Shown here: positions 51,972-59,512 of the stretch, one piece after another | How positions within the stretch are numbered: position 1 is the first letter of the stretch | How the letters are laid out: the number at the start of each line of letters is the position of its first letter | NCBI GenBank assembly: GCA_034211175.1 | Contig: JAXHUH010000073.1 | Coordinates: 1 to 64,000 of the forward strand | Source: JAXHUH01 sp034211175 | GTDB taxonomy: Bacteria; Actinomycetota; Acidimicrobiia; Acidimicrobiales; CAIXPF01 | DNA: 64,000 nt | Direction of reading: 5' to 3' | Position numbers and translations under genes: made by a program | The notes under the pieces: generated by a model | Told to the model about the DNA's origin: nothing | The model's input: the letters and a program-made list of their open reading frames with translations, nothing else | The model's database searches: none

Positions 51972-52535
51972 TCAGGCTCCTTCGGTTGGTGCGGGCCCGG
52001 CCACCGGATCGATCAGCGTCGTGAGCCGCACCGACGGCTGCAGCGCGGTGGGCTTCCAGCCCGTCGCCTCCTGGATGAAGCCGCCAGGATCGACCCGGTC
52101 GCGGACCCATCGCTTGTCGAGGACCGGGACGCGGTGCCAGTCGACGACGTCGCCGGTTCGCTCGGAGACCGGGACCGAGAACACGTCGGAGAACGACGGT
52201 CGGCCGAGCACGGCCGGTGGGCGGCGGACCGGCCAGCGATCGACGACCAGCTGGCGCCCGAAGCGGCGCTCCATGACCACCCACCACACGATCGTGAGCA
52301 CGTCGCCGTCGCGGCCGACCCGGGCGGCCCACAGCCGCAGGAGCCCGGCGGCGTCGATCTCCGCCGGCACCCAGTTCTCGCTGAAGTACGTCGCGTCGCG
52401 CAGCTCCCAGTCGAGGCGCAGGCGGCGGTTCTGGAGCACCATGCCCCACTCGAGGTCGCGGATCGTCCACGTCTCGTCGGGCTCGGGTGACGGTGCCGCG
52501 GGGTCCTGCGGCGGATCGACGGGGCTGACGTCCAC
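51972..52535 (-). CDS. Hypothetical protein, 187 aa
   Basis: A 187-residue protein of unknown family. It is beta-rich and Trp/Arg-rich (EWGMVLQNRRLRLDWELRDATYFSENW, IVWWVVMERRFGRQLVVDRWPVRRP). No membrane segment or catalytic motif. GTG 52535 lies 6 nt after TAGGAC, suggesting a leaderless message. It is divergent from the hot-dog thioesterase-like gene and lies upstream of the mut operon on the same strand, 108 bp away. Confidence 0.65.
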   Translation of the reverse strand: MDVSPVDPPQDPAAPSPEPDETWTIRDLEWGMVLQNRRLRLDWELRDATYFSENWVPAEIDAAGLLRLWAARVGRDGDVLTIVWWVVMERRFGRQLVVDRWPVRRPPAVLGRPSFSDVFSVPVSERTGDVVDWHRVPVLDKRWVRDRVDPGGFIQEATGWKPTALQPSVRLTTLIDPVAGPAPTEGA

Positions 52536-52541
52536 ATGACT

Positions 52542-52547
52542 GTCCTA
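52542..52547 (-). promoter_or_regulatory. -10-like box, leaderless promoter
   Basis: TAGGAC on the minus strand, 6 nt before the GTG at 52535. Confidence 0.4.
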
Positions 52548-52642
52548 CCACCGCCGCGGGGCAAGGGCGCGCCCCGCCACGCCGGTCGGTGAAGGCGGCC
52601 CCGAGCGGTCGCGGGGCCGAGGGCCGCCGGGTGGGGCGGGGC

Positions 52643-52648
52643 TAGCGT
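52643..52648 (+). promoter_or_regulatory. -10 box, leaderless promoter
   Basis: TAGCGT lies 6 nt before the GTG at 52655. Confidence 0.6.
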
Positions 52649-52654
52649 GCCGCC

Positions 52655-53449
52655 GTGGCCGTCGCATCGTCCCTGTTCAGCTCCGGCGGCGGTGTGTTCG
52701 TCCCGTCGCCCGCGGCACGCGGGCCGTGGGACCCGGGTGCGCTCCACGGAGGTGCACCGGCGGCGCTGGTCGCCCATCTCCTGGAGTCGATGCCCTTCGA
52801 CGGCCCGGGTCGGTTCACGCGTCTCTCGGTCGAGCTCCTGCGGCCGGTGCCCCTCGATCACCTCGAGGTCGAGCTCCGGGTGGTGCGCGCCGGGCGCCAG
52901 GTCCAGTGGCTCGAGGCCGGGATCGACGCAGCCGGTCGTCCGGTCGGGCGGGTGCAGGCCACCCGTGTCCGGACCCTGCCGGGTACGAACGACGCGGCAC
53001 CGGGTCCCGACGCGGCGCCGCCCCCGCCCGAGGCGGGCGAGGTGCGCGCGGGCCCGCCGGGCTCGGATGAGGGCGGGTTCGCCACCGACGCACTCGAGCT
53101 GCGCTTCGTCCGCGGTGAGTTCGGGGTGGCGGGACCGGCGACCACCTGGTTCCGCTTCCGCTTCCCGGTGCTCGACGGGGCCGCGGCGTCGCCGTTCGTG
53201 TTGGCCGCGGCGGTGTCGGACTTCGGCAACGGCATCGCCAACGCCCTCGACTGGAACGCCTACACGTTCCTCAACGCCGACCTCGACCTCCACCTCGAGC
53301 GTGCGCCGGAGGGGGAGTGGTTGGCCTCCGAGGCGATCACGTGCCTCGCCGAGGACGGGACCGGCGTCGCCCACGCCCGGCTCCACGACCGGCGCGGGCC
53401 GGTGGGCCGTGCGTCGCAGAGCCTCCTGGTCGTGCCCCGATCCGGCTGA
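52655..53449 (+). CDS. TesB-like hot-dog thioesterase family protein
   Basis: A 264-residue double hot-dog protein. N-terminal half: WDPGALHGGAPAALVAHLLESMP and RLSVELLRPVPLDHLEVELRVVRAGRQVQWLEAGI. C-terminal half: FVLAAAVSDFGNGIANALDWNAYTFLNADLDLHLER and the SEAITCLAEDGTGVAHARLHDRRGPVGRASQSLLV strand set. This matches the acyl-CoA thioesterase-like families with an LNADLDLHL strand in place of the TesB SLDHSIWFH. A Pro-rich linker separates the halves. GTG start, leaderless pattern. Confidence 0.85.
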   Translation: MAVASSLFSSGGGVFVPSPAARGPWDPGALHGGAPAALVAHLLESMPFDGPGRFTRLSVELLRPVPLDHLEVELRVVRAGRQVQWLEAGIDAAGRPVGRVQATRVRTLPGTNDAAPGPDAAPPPPEAGEVRAGPPGSDEGGFATDALELRFVRGEFGVAGPATTWFRFRFPVLDGAAASPFVLAAAVSDFGNGIANALDWNAYTFLNADLDLHLERAPEGEWLASEAITCLAEDGTGVAHARLHDRRGPVGRASQSLLVVPRSG

Positions 53450-53696
53450 GCGCTCCCCCTGATCATCTGAGCTCTCTCCGTGCTCAGGTGAGCACCCTAG
53501 GACGCCGATTCAACGGTGTGAGAGTCGGAGGTCCCAAATCGTGGTGGTCTTCGTGACCTACCTTCAAGGGCGATCGACCCACTCCGTGGTATCTTCAGCT
53601 CAGATGGTTTATTCGGATGATTTGAGCGTGTGTTTCAACCGGGTGGCGGAGGGCACCGTACAGTCTTCGACGAGCGACGACCGGAGGAGCGCGTAG
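53450..53696. other. Long upstream region of whiB, 247 bp
   Basis: It contains a palindrome at 53480-53495 and an AT-rich stretch at about 53588-53636 (includes TATCTT at 53590), unusual for this genome. A GGAGGAG ribosome-binding site lies directly before the whiB ATG. The region is likely to hold a regulated whiB promoter with an untranslated leader of roughly 100 nt; no gene is seen. Confidence 0.5.
53480..53495. promoter_or_regulatory. Perfect 16-bp palindrome upstream of whiB
   Basis: GTGCTCA-GG-TGAGCAC, 7-bp arms. It could be a terminator stem for the preceding thioesterase gene or a dimeric regulator site. Confidence 0.45.
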
Positions 53697-54026
53697 ATGC
53701 CCTCAGCATCAGACCAAGCGGCCGACGCGATGGCCGATCTGCTGCCCCGATGGACCCAGCAGGCGTGGATGGAGCACTCGGCCTGCAAGTCCCAGACCCA
53801 CCTCTTCTTCCCTCCGCTCGCCGAGCGCCCCCAGGCGCGGGTCAAGCGGGAGTCCGCCGCCCGTCGCGTGTGTGCCGACTGCCCGGTGATGGTCGAGTGC
53901 CGCACCTACGCCCGGGTCCACCGCGAGCACGGCTACTGGGGTGGCGAGAGCGAGGAGGAGCGGGTCCGCGCCGGGTTCGCCCCGTCGAACCCGATCGGCG
54001 GGTCCCGCCTGCGCCGGGCGAGCTGA
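53697..54026 (+). CDS. WhiB family iron-sulfur regulator
   Basis: A 109-residue WhiB-like protein. Four cluster cysteines: SACKS, then VCADCPVMVEC (C-x2-C-x5-C). The Wbl turn GYWGGESEEERVRAG follows, then a basic C-terminus (SRLRRAS). The FFPP motif after the first Cys is typical. It acts with the principal sigma factor as a redox- or NO-sensitive transcription factor in relatives. ATG preceded by GGAGGAG; long AT-rich leader. It converges on the MhuD-like gene with a strong terminator between. Confidence 0.95.
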   Translation: MPSASDQAADAMADLLPRWTQQAWMEHSACKSQTHLFFPPLAERPQARVKRESAARRVCADCPVMVECRTYARVHREHGYWGGESEEERVRAGFAPSNPIGGSRLRRAS

Positions 54027-54080
54027 CCGCCGGCCGACCCACCTGCCGCGCGCCCCGAGCCGGGGTCGACAGGCCCCGAG

Positions 54081-54106
54081 GATCCGGCCGCCATCGCGGC
54101 CGGATC
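54081..54106. terminator. Bidirectional terminator between whiB and MhuD-like gene
   Basis: Perfect 11-bp stem GATCCGGCCGC (54081-54091) / GCGGCCGGATC (54096-54106) with a CATC loop, between two convergent stops. Confidence 0.75.
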
Positions 54107-54132
54107 GGATCGTGGGCGCCGCAGCCGGCTGA

Positions 54133-54501
54133 TCAGCCGCCGGTCGACCCGCCCGAGATCTTGTAGCTCCACAGCTCGGCCGACATGCTGACCGGCGGCG
54201 GGGCGTCCCCTCCGCCGTGCGCGCCGCCTCCGCCGTGCGCCCCACCGGGGCCGCCCGAGCCCTCGGTCCCGCGATGGCCGTGGGCGAACGACTCCGAGTT
54301 CTTCCACGCCTCGAACGACTCCTCGTCGCGCCAGCGGGTCACCACGAGCCACACGTCGCGCCCGTCGGTCGGCTCGAGCAGCTCGAAGCCCTCGAAGCCG
54401 TCCTGGCCGTCGACGGCCCCGGCCCGGGCCGCGAAGCGCCGGGCGAGCTCGCCGCCCATCTCCGCGGCGACGGTGATCGCGTTGATCTTGATGACGGTCA
54501 T
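54133..54501 (-). CDS. MhuD/IsdG-like heme-degrading monooxygenase with Gly/His insert
   Basis: A 122-residue antibiotic-biosynthesis-monooxygenase-fold protein. The N-terminal part closely resembles mycobacterial MhuD: VIKINAITV (active-site Asn), GFEGFELLEPTDG, VTRWRDEESFEAWKNSESFAHGH (Trp and proximal-type His). After this His the family normally has a short loop; here about 20 residues of Gly/His-rich repeat (GGAHGGGGAHGGG) precede the last strand SMSAELWSYKI. MhuD opens heme to release iron. The insert could bind metal. It ends near a strong terminator shared with whiB. Confidence 0.82.
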   Translation of the reverse strand: MTVIKINAITVAAEMGGELARRFAARAGAVDGQDGFEGFELLEPTDGRDVWLVVTRWRDEESFEAWKNSESFAHGHRGTEGSGGPGGAHGGGGAHGGGDAPPPVSMSAELWSYKISGGSTGG

Positions 54502-54623
54502 CTCCGGAGGGTTCCCCTTCTCGGCGTCTGGGACGCCGCGACGCTACCGGTCCCGCCCGCACTGGCTCACCGTCGGGGAACCGTTGCGCAGGAACACGAA
54601 CCTGGCGGCCACGCGCCGTGCTC

Positions 54624-54629
54624 TACGCT
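54624..54629 (+). promoter_or_regulatory. -10 box of lysS
   Basis: TACGCT, followed by a GGAGG ribosome-binding site at 54639-54643 and the ATG at 54650, implying a very short leader. Confidence 0.45.
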
Positions 54630-54649
54630 GGCCCGCTCGGAGGTAGCTG

Positions 54650-56176
54650 ATGGCTTCAGACGAGATGGCGGCCGAGACCGACGAGGGCGCCGCTGGCGGC
54701 TCGCTCGAGGAGCAGCGCAAGGTCCGCATCGACAAGGTGGCGGCGCTGCGGGCGGACGGTGTCGACCCCTACCCCGACCGCTTCGAGCGCTCGGCCACCT
54801 CCGACCAGCTGCGTGAGCGGTTCGGTGCCCTCGAGCCCCAGCAGGAGACCGGCGTCGTCGAGCGCGTCGCCGGGCGCGTGCTGCTGCACCGCAACCTCGG
54901 GCGGCTGATCTTCCTCACCCTCAAGGACCCGGGCGGCACCATCCAGCTGTTCGTGTCGAAGGGCGTCATCGGTGCCGAGGCGTTCGCCCGGGTCGCCGAG
55001 CTGGACCGGGGCGACTGGGTCGGCGCCGAGGGCGAGGTCATGACGACCAAGACCGGCGAGCTGTCGGTGAAGGCGGCCGAGGTCCGCCTGCTCGCCAAGG
55101 CGCTGCGACCGCTCCCCGAGAAGCACCGCGGGCTCGCCGATGTCGACACCCGGTTCCGTCAGCGCTACGTCGACCTCATCGTCAACGAGGACGCGCAGCG
55201 GGTGTTCGACATCCGCCACCGCACGATCGCCACCTTCCGGCGGGTGCTCGCCGGGCGCGGCTTCGTCGAGGTCGAGACCCCGGTGCTCCAGCACGAGGCC
55301 GGCGGCGCCGCCGCCCGCCCGTTCACCACCCACCACAACGCGCTCGACATGCAGCTCTACCTGCGCATCGCCACCGAGCTCCACCTCAAGCGGCTCGTGG
55401 TCGGCGGGATGGAGCGGGTCTTCGAGATCGGGCGGATCTTCCGCAACGAGGGCATCGACACCCGCCACAACCCCGAGTTCACGACGGTCGAGATCTACCA
55501 GGCGCTCGCCAACCAGCACGACATGATGGACCTGACCGAGGACCTGGTCGTGGCGGCGGCCCAGGACACGCTCGGCACGACGGTGGTGGAGAGCCCCGAC
55601 GGTCCGGTCGATCTGACGCCCCCGTGGCCCCGTCGCCGCCTGGTCGAGCTCGTCGCCGAGGTGATCGGCGAGGAGGTCGACCCGCGCATGCCGCTCGAAG
55701 ATCTGCGGTCGGTGTGCGACCGCGTCGGGCTCGAGTACGAGGCCCACTGGGGCCCGGGTCGGCTCGTGTACGAGCTGTTCGACGACAAGGTCGAGCGCAC
55801 GCTGTCAGGGCCGGTGTTCGTGCACGAGTACCCCGCCGAGGTGTCGCCGCTCGCCCGACGCAACACCGAGGTCCCCGAGCTCGCCGACCGCTTCGAGCTG
55901 TTCGTGCGCGGTCGTGAGCTCGCCAACGCGTTCAGCGAGCTCAACGAGCCGTCGCTCCAGCGCGCCGCGTTCGAGGCGCAGGTCGACCAGGCCCGTGCCG
56001 GCGACCTGGAGGCGCAGCAGACCGTCGACGAGGACTACCTACGTGCCCTCGAGCACGGCCTGCCCCCCACCGGTGGCCTCGGCATCGGCATCGACCGGCT
56101 GGTCATGCTCCTCGCCGGGGTCGACACCATCCGCGAGGTCATCCTCTTCCCGACGCTGCGCCCCGAGCAGGCCTGA
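54650..56176 (+). CDS. lysS: Lysyl-tRNA synthetase, class II
   Basis: A 508-residue class IIb aminoacyl-tRNA synthetase charging tRNA-Lys. N-terminal acidic tail, OB-fold anticodon-binding domain (~60-160; TGVVERVAGRVLLHRNLGRLIFLTLKDPGG), catalytic domain with motif 1 (FVEVETPVLQHEAGGAAARPF), motif 2 (FEIGRIFRNEGIDTRHNPEFTTVEIYQA) and motif 3 (GLGIGIDRLVMLLAG). Length and all motifs are normal. GGAGGT precedes the ATG. It converges on the glutamine cyclotransferase gene. Confidence 0.97.
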   Translation: MASDEMAAETDEGAAGGSLEEQRKVRIDKVAALRADGVDPYPDRFERSATSDQLRERFGALEPQQETGVVERVAGRVLLHRNLGRLIFLTLKDPGGTIQLFVSKGVIGAEAFARVAELDRGDWVGAEGEVMTTKTGELSVKAAEVRLLAKALRPLPEKHRGLADVDTRFRQRYVDLIVNEDAQRVFDIRHRTIATFRRVLAGRGFVEVETPVLQHEAGGAAARPFTTHHNALDMQLYLRIATELHLKRLVVGGMERVFEIGRIFRNEGIDTRHNPEFTTVEIYQALANQHDMMDLTEDLVVAAAQDTLGTTVVESPDGPVDLTPPWPRRRLVELVAEVIGEEVDPRMPLEDLRSVCDRVGLEYEAHWGPGRLVYELFDDKVERTLSGPVFVHEYPAEVSPLARRNTEVPELADRFELFVRGRELANAFSELNEPSLQRAAFEAQVDQARAGDLEAQQTVDEDYLRALEHGLPPTGGLGIGIDRLVMLLAGVDTIREVILFPTLRPEQA

Positions 56177-56189
56177 CCTCGGCGTGGGC

Positions 56190-56222
56190 GCCGGGACCGG
56201 GGCCGCCGACCGCGGTCCCGGC
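56190..56222. terminator. Hairpin between lysS and glutamine cyclotransferase gene
   Basis: A 10-bp stem GCCGGGACCG (56190-56199) / CGGTCCCGGC (56213-56222) with a 13-nt GC-rich loop, between convergent stops. Confidence 0.6.
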
Positions 56223-56230
56223 CGGTGGGC

Positions 56231-57196
56231 TCAGCCCTCGGAGAGCTCGAGCACGAACAGCGTCGGCCAGTACTTGCCGGTCACCAGGAAGTGGCCGGTG
56301 GTCTCGTCGTACGCGATGCCGTTGAGGACCGCGCCGTCGAGGGTGACGTCCGGGCGGATCTCGCCGAGGAAGAGGGTGCCGGTGACCACGCCGGTCGTCG
56401 GGTCGATGCGGACGATGTGGTCGGTCTGCCAGACGTTGGCCCAGACCTCGCCGTCGATGCACTCGAGCTCGTTGAGCTGGTTCAGCGGTGCGCCACGGAC
56501 GGTCACGGCCACCGAGCCCGTGACCTCGAAGGTCGTCGGGTCCCGGAACGTGAGCCGGTCGCTGCCGTCGCTCATGACCAGCCGCTCGCCGTCGTGGCAC
56601 AGGCCCCAGCCCTCGCCCTCGTAGGAGTGGGCGTCGACGCGGGCCATCGTGGCCCGGTCCCAGACGAGGGCGCGGCCCGCCTGCCAGGTGAGCTGGATGA
56701 AGTGGTCGTCGATCAGCGCCAGGCCCTCGCCGAACAGCTCGTCGCCGAGCGGTTCAGACCGGACCACCTCGCCGGTCACCGGGTCGAGCTGGCGGAGCTC
56801 GGAACGCTCGTACTGGCCGGTGCTCTCCCACAGCTCGCCGTCGTCGAACACCAGGCCCTGGGTGAAGGCCGCCGTGTCGTGGGGTCGCTCCTCGACGACC
56901 TCGTAGCCGATGGCGACGGGCTCGTCGCCGACCTGCGGGGCGACGGTGGTCGAGGTGACCGAGCTCTCCGTGGCCACTCCCGGGGCGGTCGTCGGAGCGG
57001 CGGTGCCCGGTGCGTCCTCGGGGGTGGTCTCGCCGATCGTCGCCTGCTCGGTCGTGTCCGGCGCGGTGAGCAGCGGGGTGATCGTGTCGGCCGAGCTCTC
57101 CGGAGGTCGGAGCGAGACCTCGCCACCGCACGCGGCGAGCAGGGCGACGGCGACGAGTGGCGCGACCACGACGATCAAGCGGGAACGGGACAGCAC
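56231..57196 (-). CDS. Glutaminyl-peptide cyclotransferase, lipoprotein
   Basis: A 321-residue plant-type (five-bladed propeller) glutaminyl cyclase, which forms N-terminal pyroglutamate. Signal peptide LSRSRLIVVVAPLVAVALLAAC with lipobox cysteine at about residue 23, Thr/Ala-rich linker (~40-80), then the propeller: FTQGLVFDDGELWESTGQYERSELRQLD, GEGLALIDDHFIQLTWQAGRALVWD, LNQLNELECIDGEVWANVWQTDHIVRIDP, VLNGIAYDETTGHFLVTGKYWP. GTG 57196 is 7 nt after TACCCT and directly before the signal peptide; longer starts are read through the divergent ald promoter. Confidence 0.9.
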   Translation of the reverse strand: MLSRSRLIVVVAPLVAVALLAACGGEVSLRPPESSADTITPLLTAPDTTEQATIGETTPEDAPGTAAPTTAPGVATESSVTSTTVAPQVGDEPVAIGYEVVEERPHDTAAFTQGLVFDDGELWESTGQYERSELRQLDPVTGEVVRSEPLGDELFGEGLALIDDHFIQLTWQAGRALVWDRATMARVDAHSYEGEGWGLCHDGERLVMSDGSDRLTFRDPTTFEVTGSVAVTVRGAPLNQLNELECIDGEVWANVWQTDHIVRIDPTTGVVTGTLFLGEIRPDVTLDGAVLNGIAYDETTGHFLVTGKYWPTLFVLELSEG

Positions 57197-57203
57197 CGAC
57201 AGA

Positions 57204-57209
57204 AGGGTA
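57204..57209 (-). promoter_or_regulatory. -10 box, leaderless glutamine cyclotransferase promoter
   Basis: TACCCT on the minus strand, 7 nt before the GTG at 57196. Confidence 0.55.
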
Positions 57210-57290
57210 GCGACGGCCACCGAGACGCCGACCGCCCCGGTGCGCTGAAATGGGGACCTCGCCCGAGCGACCCGGAACGTGGAGACTGCG

Positions 57291-58403
57291 ATGATCGTTG
57301 GCGTCCCCTCCGAGACCAAGACGCTCGAACGGCGCGTCGCGATGACGCCCGCCGGCGTGCGGGAGGTCGTCGCCGCCGGCCACGAGGTCCTCGTCGAGAA
57401 GGGGGCGGGGGAGGGCTCGGGGCTCGGGGACGACGAGTTCGTCGCCGCCGGCGCCACGATCGTCTCCGACGTCGCCGAGCTCTACGACCGGGCCCGGCTG
57501 ATCGTCCACGTGAAGGAGCCCCAGGCCCGGGACCTCGAGCTGCTGCGGCCCCACCACACGCTGTTCACCTACCTCCACCTGGCCGCCTACCCCGACGTCG
57601 CCGAGGCGCTGATCGAGTGCGGCACCACGGCGATCGCCTACGAGACCGTCGAGCTGGCCTCGGGCGAGCTGCCGCTGTTGGCGCCCATGAGCCGCATCGC
57701 CGGGCGGATGGCCGTCCAGGCCGGCGCGTACTTCCTCGAGGCGGCCCACGGCGGCAAGGGCATCCTCCTCGGTGGGATCCCCGGCGTGTCCATGGCGACG
57801 GTCGTCGTGCTCGGCGCCGGGACCTCGGGATGGCACGCCATCGACGTCGCCGTCGGGCTCGGCGCCAAGGTGACGGTGCTCGACATCTCGTTGCCGAAGC
57901 TCGAGTCGGTCGAGTCGTTCTGGGGCGGACGGGTCGAGACGCTGTACTCCACCCGCCATGCGGTGGAGCACGCCGTTGCCGGCGCCGATCTGGTCATCGG
58001 TGCGGTGCTCGTCGCCGGGCGCCGTGCGCCGGTCGTGGTCGATGCCGAGCAGGTGCGGTCGATGGCCGCGGGCAGCGTGCTCGTCGACATCTCGATCGAC
58101 CAGGGCGGCTGCTTCGAGACGTCCCGGGAGACGACCCACCAGGACCCCGTGTACACGGTCGACGGCGTGATCCACTACGCCGTCGGCAACATCCCCGGCG
58201 CGGTCCCCCGGACGTCGACGTTCGCGCTGACGAACGCGACGCTGCGCTACACGGTCGACCTGGCCGGCGGTCTCGTCCACGCCGCCTCCCGCCACCCCGA
58301 GCTGGTCGCGGGGATCAACGTCGCCGGTGGTGAGGTCACCAACCCGGTCGTCGCGGACACGCTCGGCCTGCCGTACACGCCGGCCGACCAGGTCGTGCGC
58401 TGA
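57291..58403 (+). CDS. ald: Alanine dehydrogenase
   Basis: A 370-residue NAD-dependent L-alanine dehydrogenase (alanine + NAD+ to pyruvate + ammonium). N-terminal MIVGVPSETKTLERRVAMTP with substrate Arg, catalytic Lys in VHVKEPQ, catalytic His in FTYLHLAAYPD, NAD motif VVVLGAGTSGWHAIDVAVGLGAKVTVLD, catalytic Asp region VDISIDQGGCFETSRETTHQDPVY, and C-terminal NPVVADTLGLPYT. ATG 57291 follows GGAG; an ATG 4 codons earlier is possible. A hairpin terminator follows. Confidence 0.95.
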   Translation: MIVGVPSETKTLERRVAMTPAGVREVVAAGHEVLVEKGAGEGSGLGDDEFVAAGATIVSDVAELYDRARLIVHVKEPQARDLELLRPHHTLFTYLHLAAYPDVAEALIECGTTAIAYETVELASGELPLLAPMSRIAGRMAVQAGAYFLEAAHGGKGILLGGIPGVSMATVVVLGAGTSGWHAIDVAVGLGAKVTVLDISLPKLESVESFWGGRVETLYSTRHAVEHAVAGADLVIGAVLVAGRRAPVVVDAEQVRSMAAGSVLVDISIDQGGCFETSRETTHQDPVYTVDGVIHYAVGNIPGAVPRTSTFALTNATLRYTVDLAGGLVHAASRHPELVAGINVAGGEVTNPVVADTLGLPYTPADQVVR

Positions 58404-58420
58404 GGCGCCACCCGCCGCGG

Positions 58421-58437
58421 TCACCCCGTAGGGGTGA
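58421..58437 (+). terminator. Hairpin after ald
   Basis: Perfect 7-bp stem TCACCCC-GTA-GGGGTGA, 18 bp after the ald stop. It overlaps a possible GTG at 58434, arguing against that codon as the next gene's start. Confidence 0.55.
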
Positions 58438-58447
58438 TCGGCCCCGA

Positions 58448-58453
58448 TAGCGT
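58448..58453 (+). promoter_or_regulatory. -10 box, leaderless promoter
   Basis: TAGCGT lies 7 nt before the GTG at 58461. Confidence 0.5.
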
Positions 58454-58460
58454 GCGGCGG

Positions 58461-59477
58461 GTGCGTTCGTGGCTCGCCCCCATCGGCTCCGCCGCCCTGT
58501 TCGCGCTCGGCCTGCTCGTCGGCGCGCTCGCGGTCGAGATCGTCCCGGCCGGCACCGCGCCGGCGCCCGGTGAGGGCCTCGGGGCGGCGCTGGCGGACGA
58601 GATCGCCTACGAGCCCGGCCCACGCGACGCCAGTGTGTACGAGGGCCTGGGCACCTGGGTCGACGCGTTCGACTTCGCTCCCGCCTACTCGGGAGGCGAG
58701 CCGTCGGTGACGGTCGACGACCTCGAGGAGATGGCGGCCCTCGGCGTGCGGACGCTCTACCTCCAGGTGTCCCGCGACGACGACCGGGCCGAGGGGCTGA
58801 TCCTCGACACGGAGCTGGTCAGCCGGTTCCTGCTGCGGGCCCATCGCCACGGCATCGCCGTCGTCGGGTGGTACCTGCCGCGCTTCGGCGATGTCGGCCG
58901 CGACCTCGAGCACCTCGAGGCGGTCGACACCTTCGAGGTGGCGGGACACCGCTTCGACGGGGTCGGGATCGACATCGAGTGGACCGGCGATGTCGAGGAC
59001 CCGATCGAGCGGGGCGCCCGGCTCGTCGAGCTGACCGAGCGCTACGACGAGATCGCCACCGTGGACGCCATCGGCGGCATCGTCCTGCCGCCCGTGCTGC
59101 TCGAGGTGGTCAACGATCAGTTCTGGCCGTCGTTCCCGTGGGCCGAGCTGGAGCCGCTCATCGACGTGTGGCTGCCGATGAGCTACTGGACCGACCGGCG
59201 ATCGGACTCCGGCTACCGCGACGGGTTCACCTACAACGAAGAGAGCACGCGGCGGCTGCGGCGCAACGTCGGCAACCCCGACGCCGTCGTCCACGGCATC
59301 GGTGGGATCGGCGACGCAGTGGACGCCGCCCAGCTCGGCGACTTCGCCGAGTCCCTCGCCGCCACCGACTCGATCGGCGGGTCGATCTACGACTGGAACA
59401 CCCTCGACGACTCGGCCCGGCGGGCGTTGCGGGACCTGTTCGTGAGCGGCCCGGCCGCCGACCTGCCCTCGTCCTGA
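58461..59477 (+). CDS. Exported TIM-barrel-like protein of unknown function
   Basis: A 338-residue protein with an N-terminal signal or anchor helix (VRSWLAPIGSAALFALGLLVGALAVEI). The rest looks like a (beta/alpha) barrel related to glycoside hydrolase-like extracellular proteins: GLGTWVDAFDFAPAYSGGEP, VRTLYLQVSRDDD, RAHRHGIAVVGWYLPRFGD, FDGVGIDIEWTGDVEDP (acidic strand end), IDVWLPMSYWTDR and IGGSIYDWNTLDDSAR. No exact family is assigned. The DIEW and Trp-rich strand ends suggest a carbohydrate-active site (inference). GTG start by leaderless pattern. Confidence 0.75.
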   Translation: MRSWLAPIGSAALFALGLLVGALAVEIVPAGTAPAPGEGLGAALADEIAYEPGPRDASVYEGLGTWVDAFDFAPAYSGGEPSVTVDDLEEMAALGVRTLYLQVSRDDDRAEGLILDTELVSRFLLRAHRHGIAVVGWYLPRFGDVGRDLEHLEAVDTFEVAGHRFDGVGIDIEWTGDVEDPIERGARLVELTERYDEIATVDAIGGIVLPPVLLEVVNDQFWPSFPWAELEPLIDVWLPMSYWTDRRSDSGYRDGFTYNEESTRRLRRNVGNPDAVVHGIGGIGDAVDAAQLGDFAESLAATDSIGGSIYDWNTLDDSARRALRDLFVSGPAADLPSS

Positions 59478-59512
59478 TCCGGCGCCGCCCGCCATGGCGG
59501 CGCCCGGGCGGC

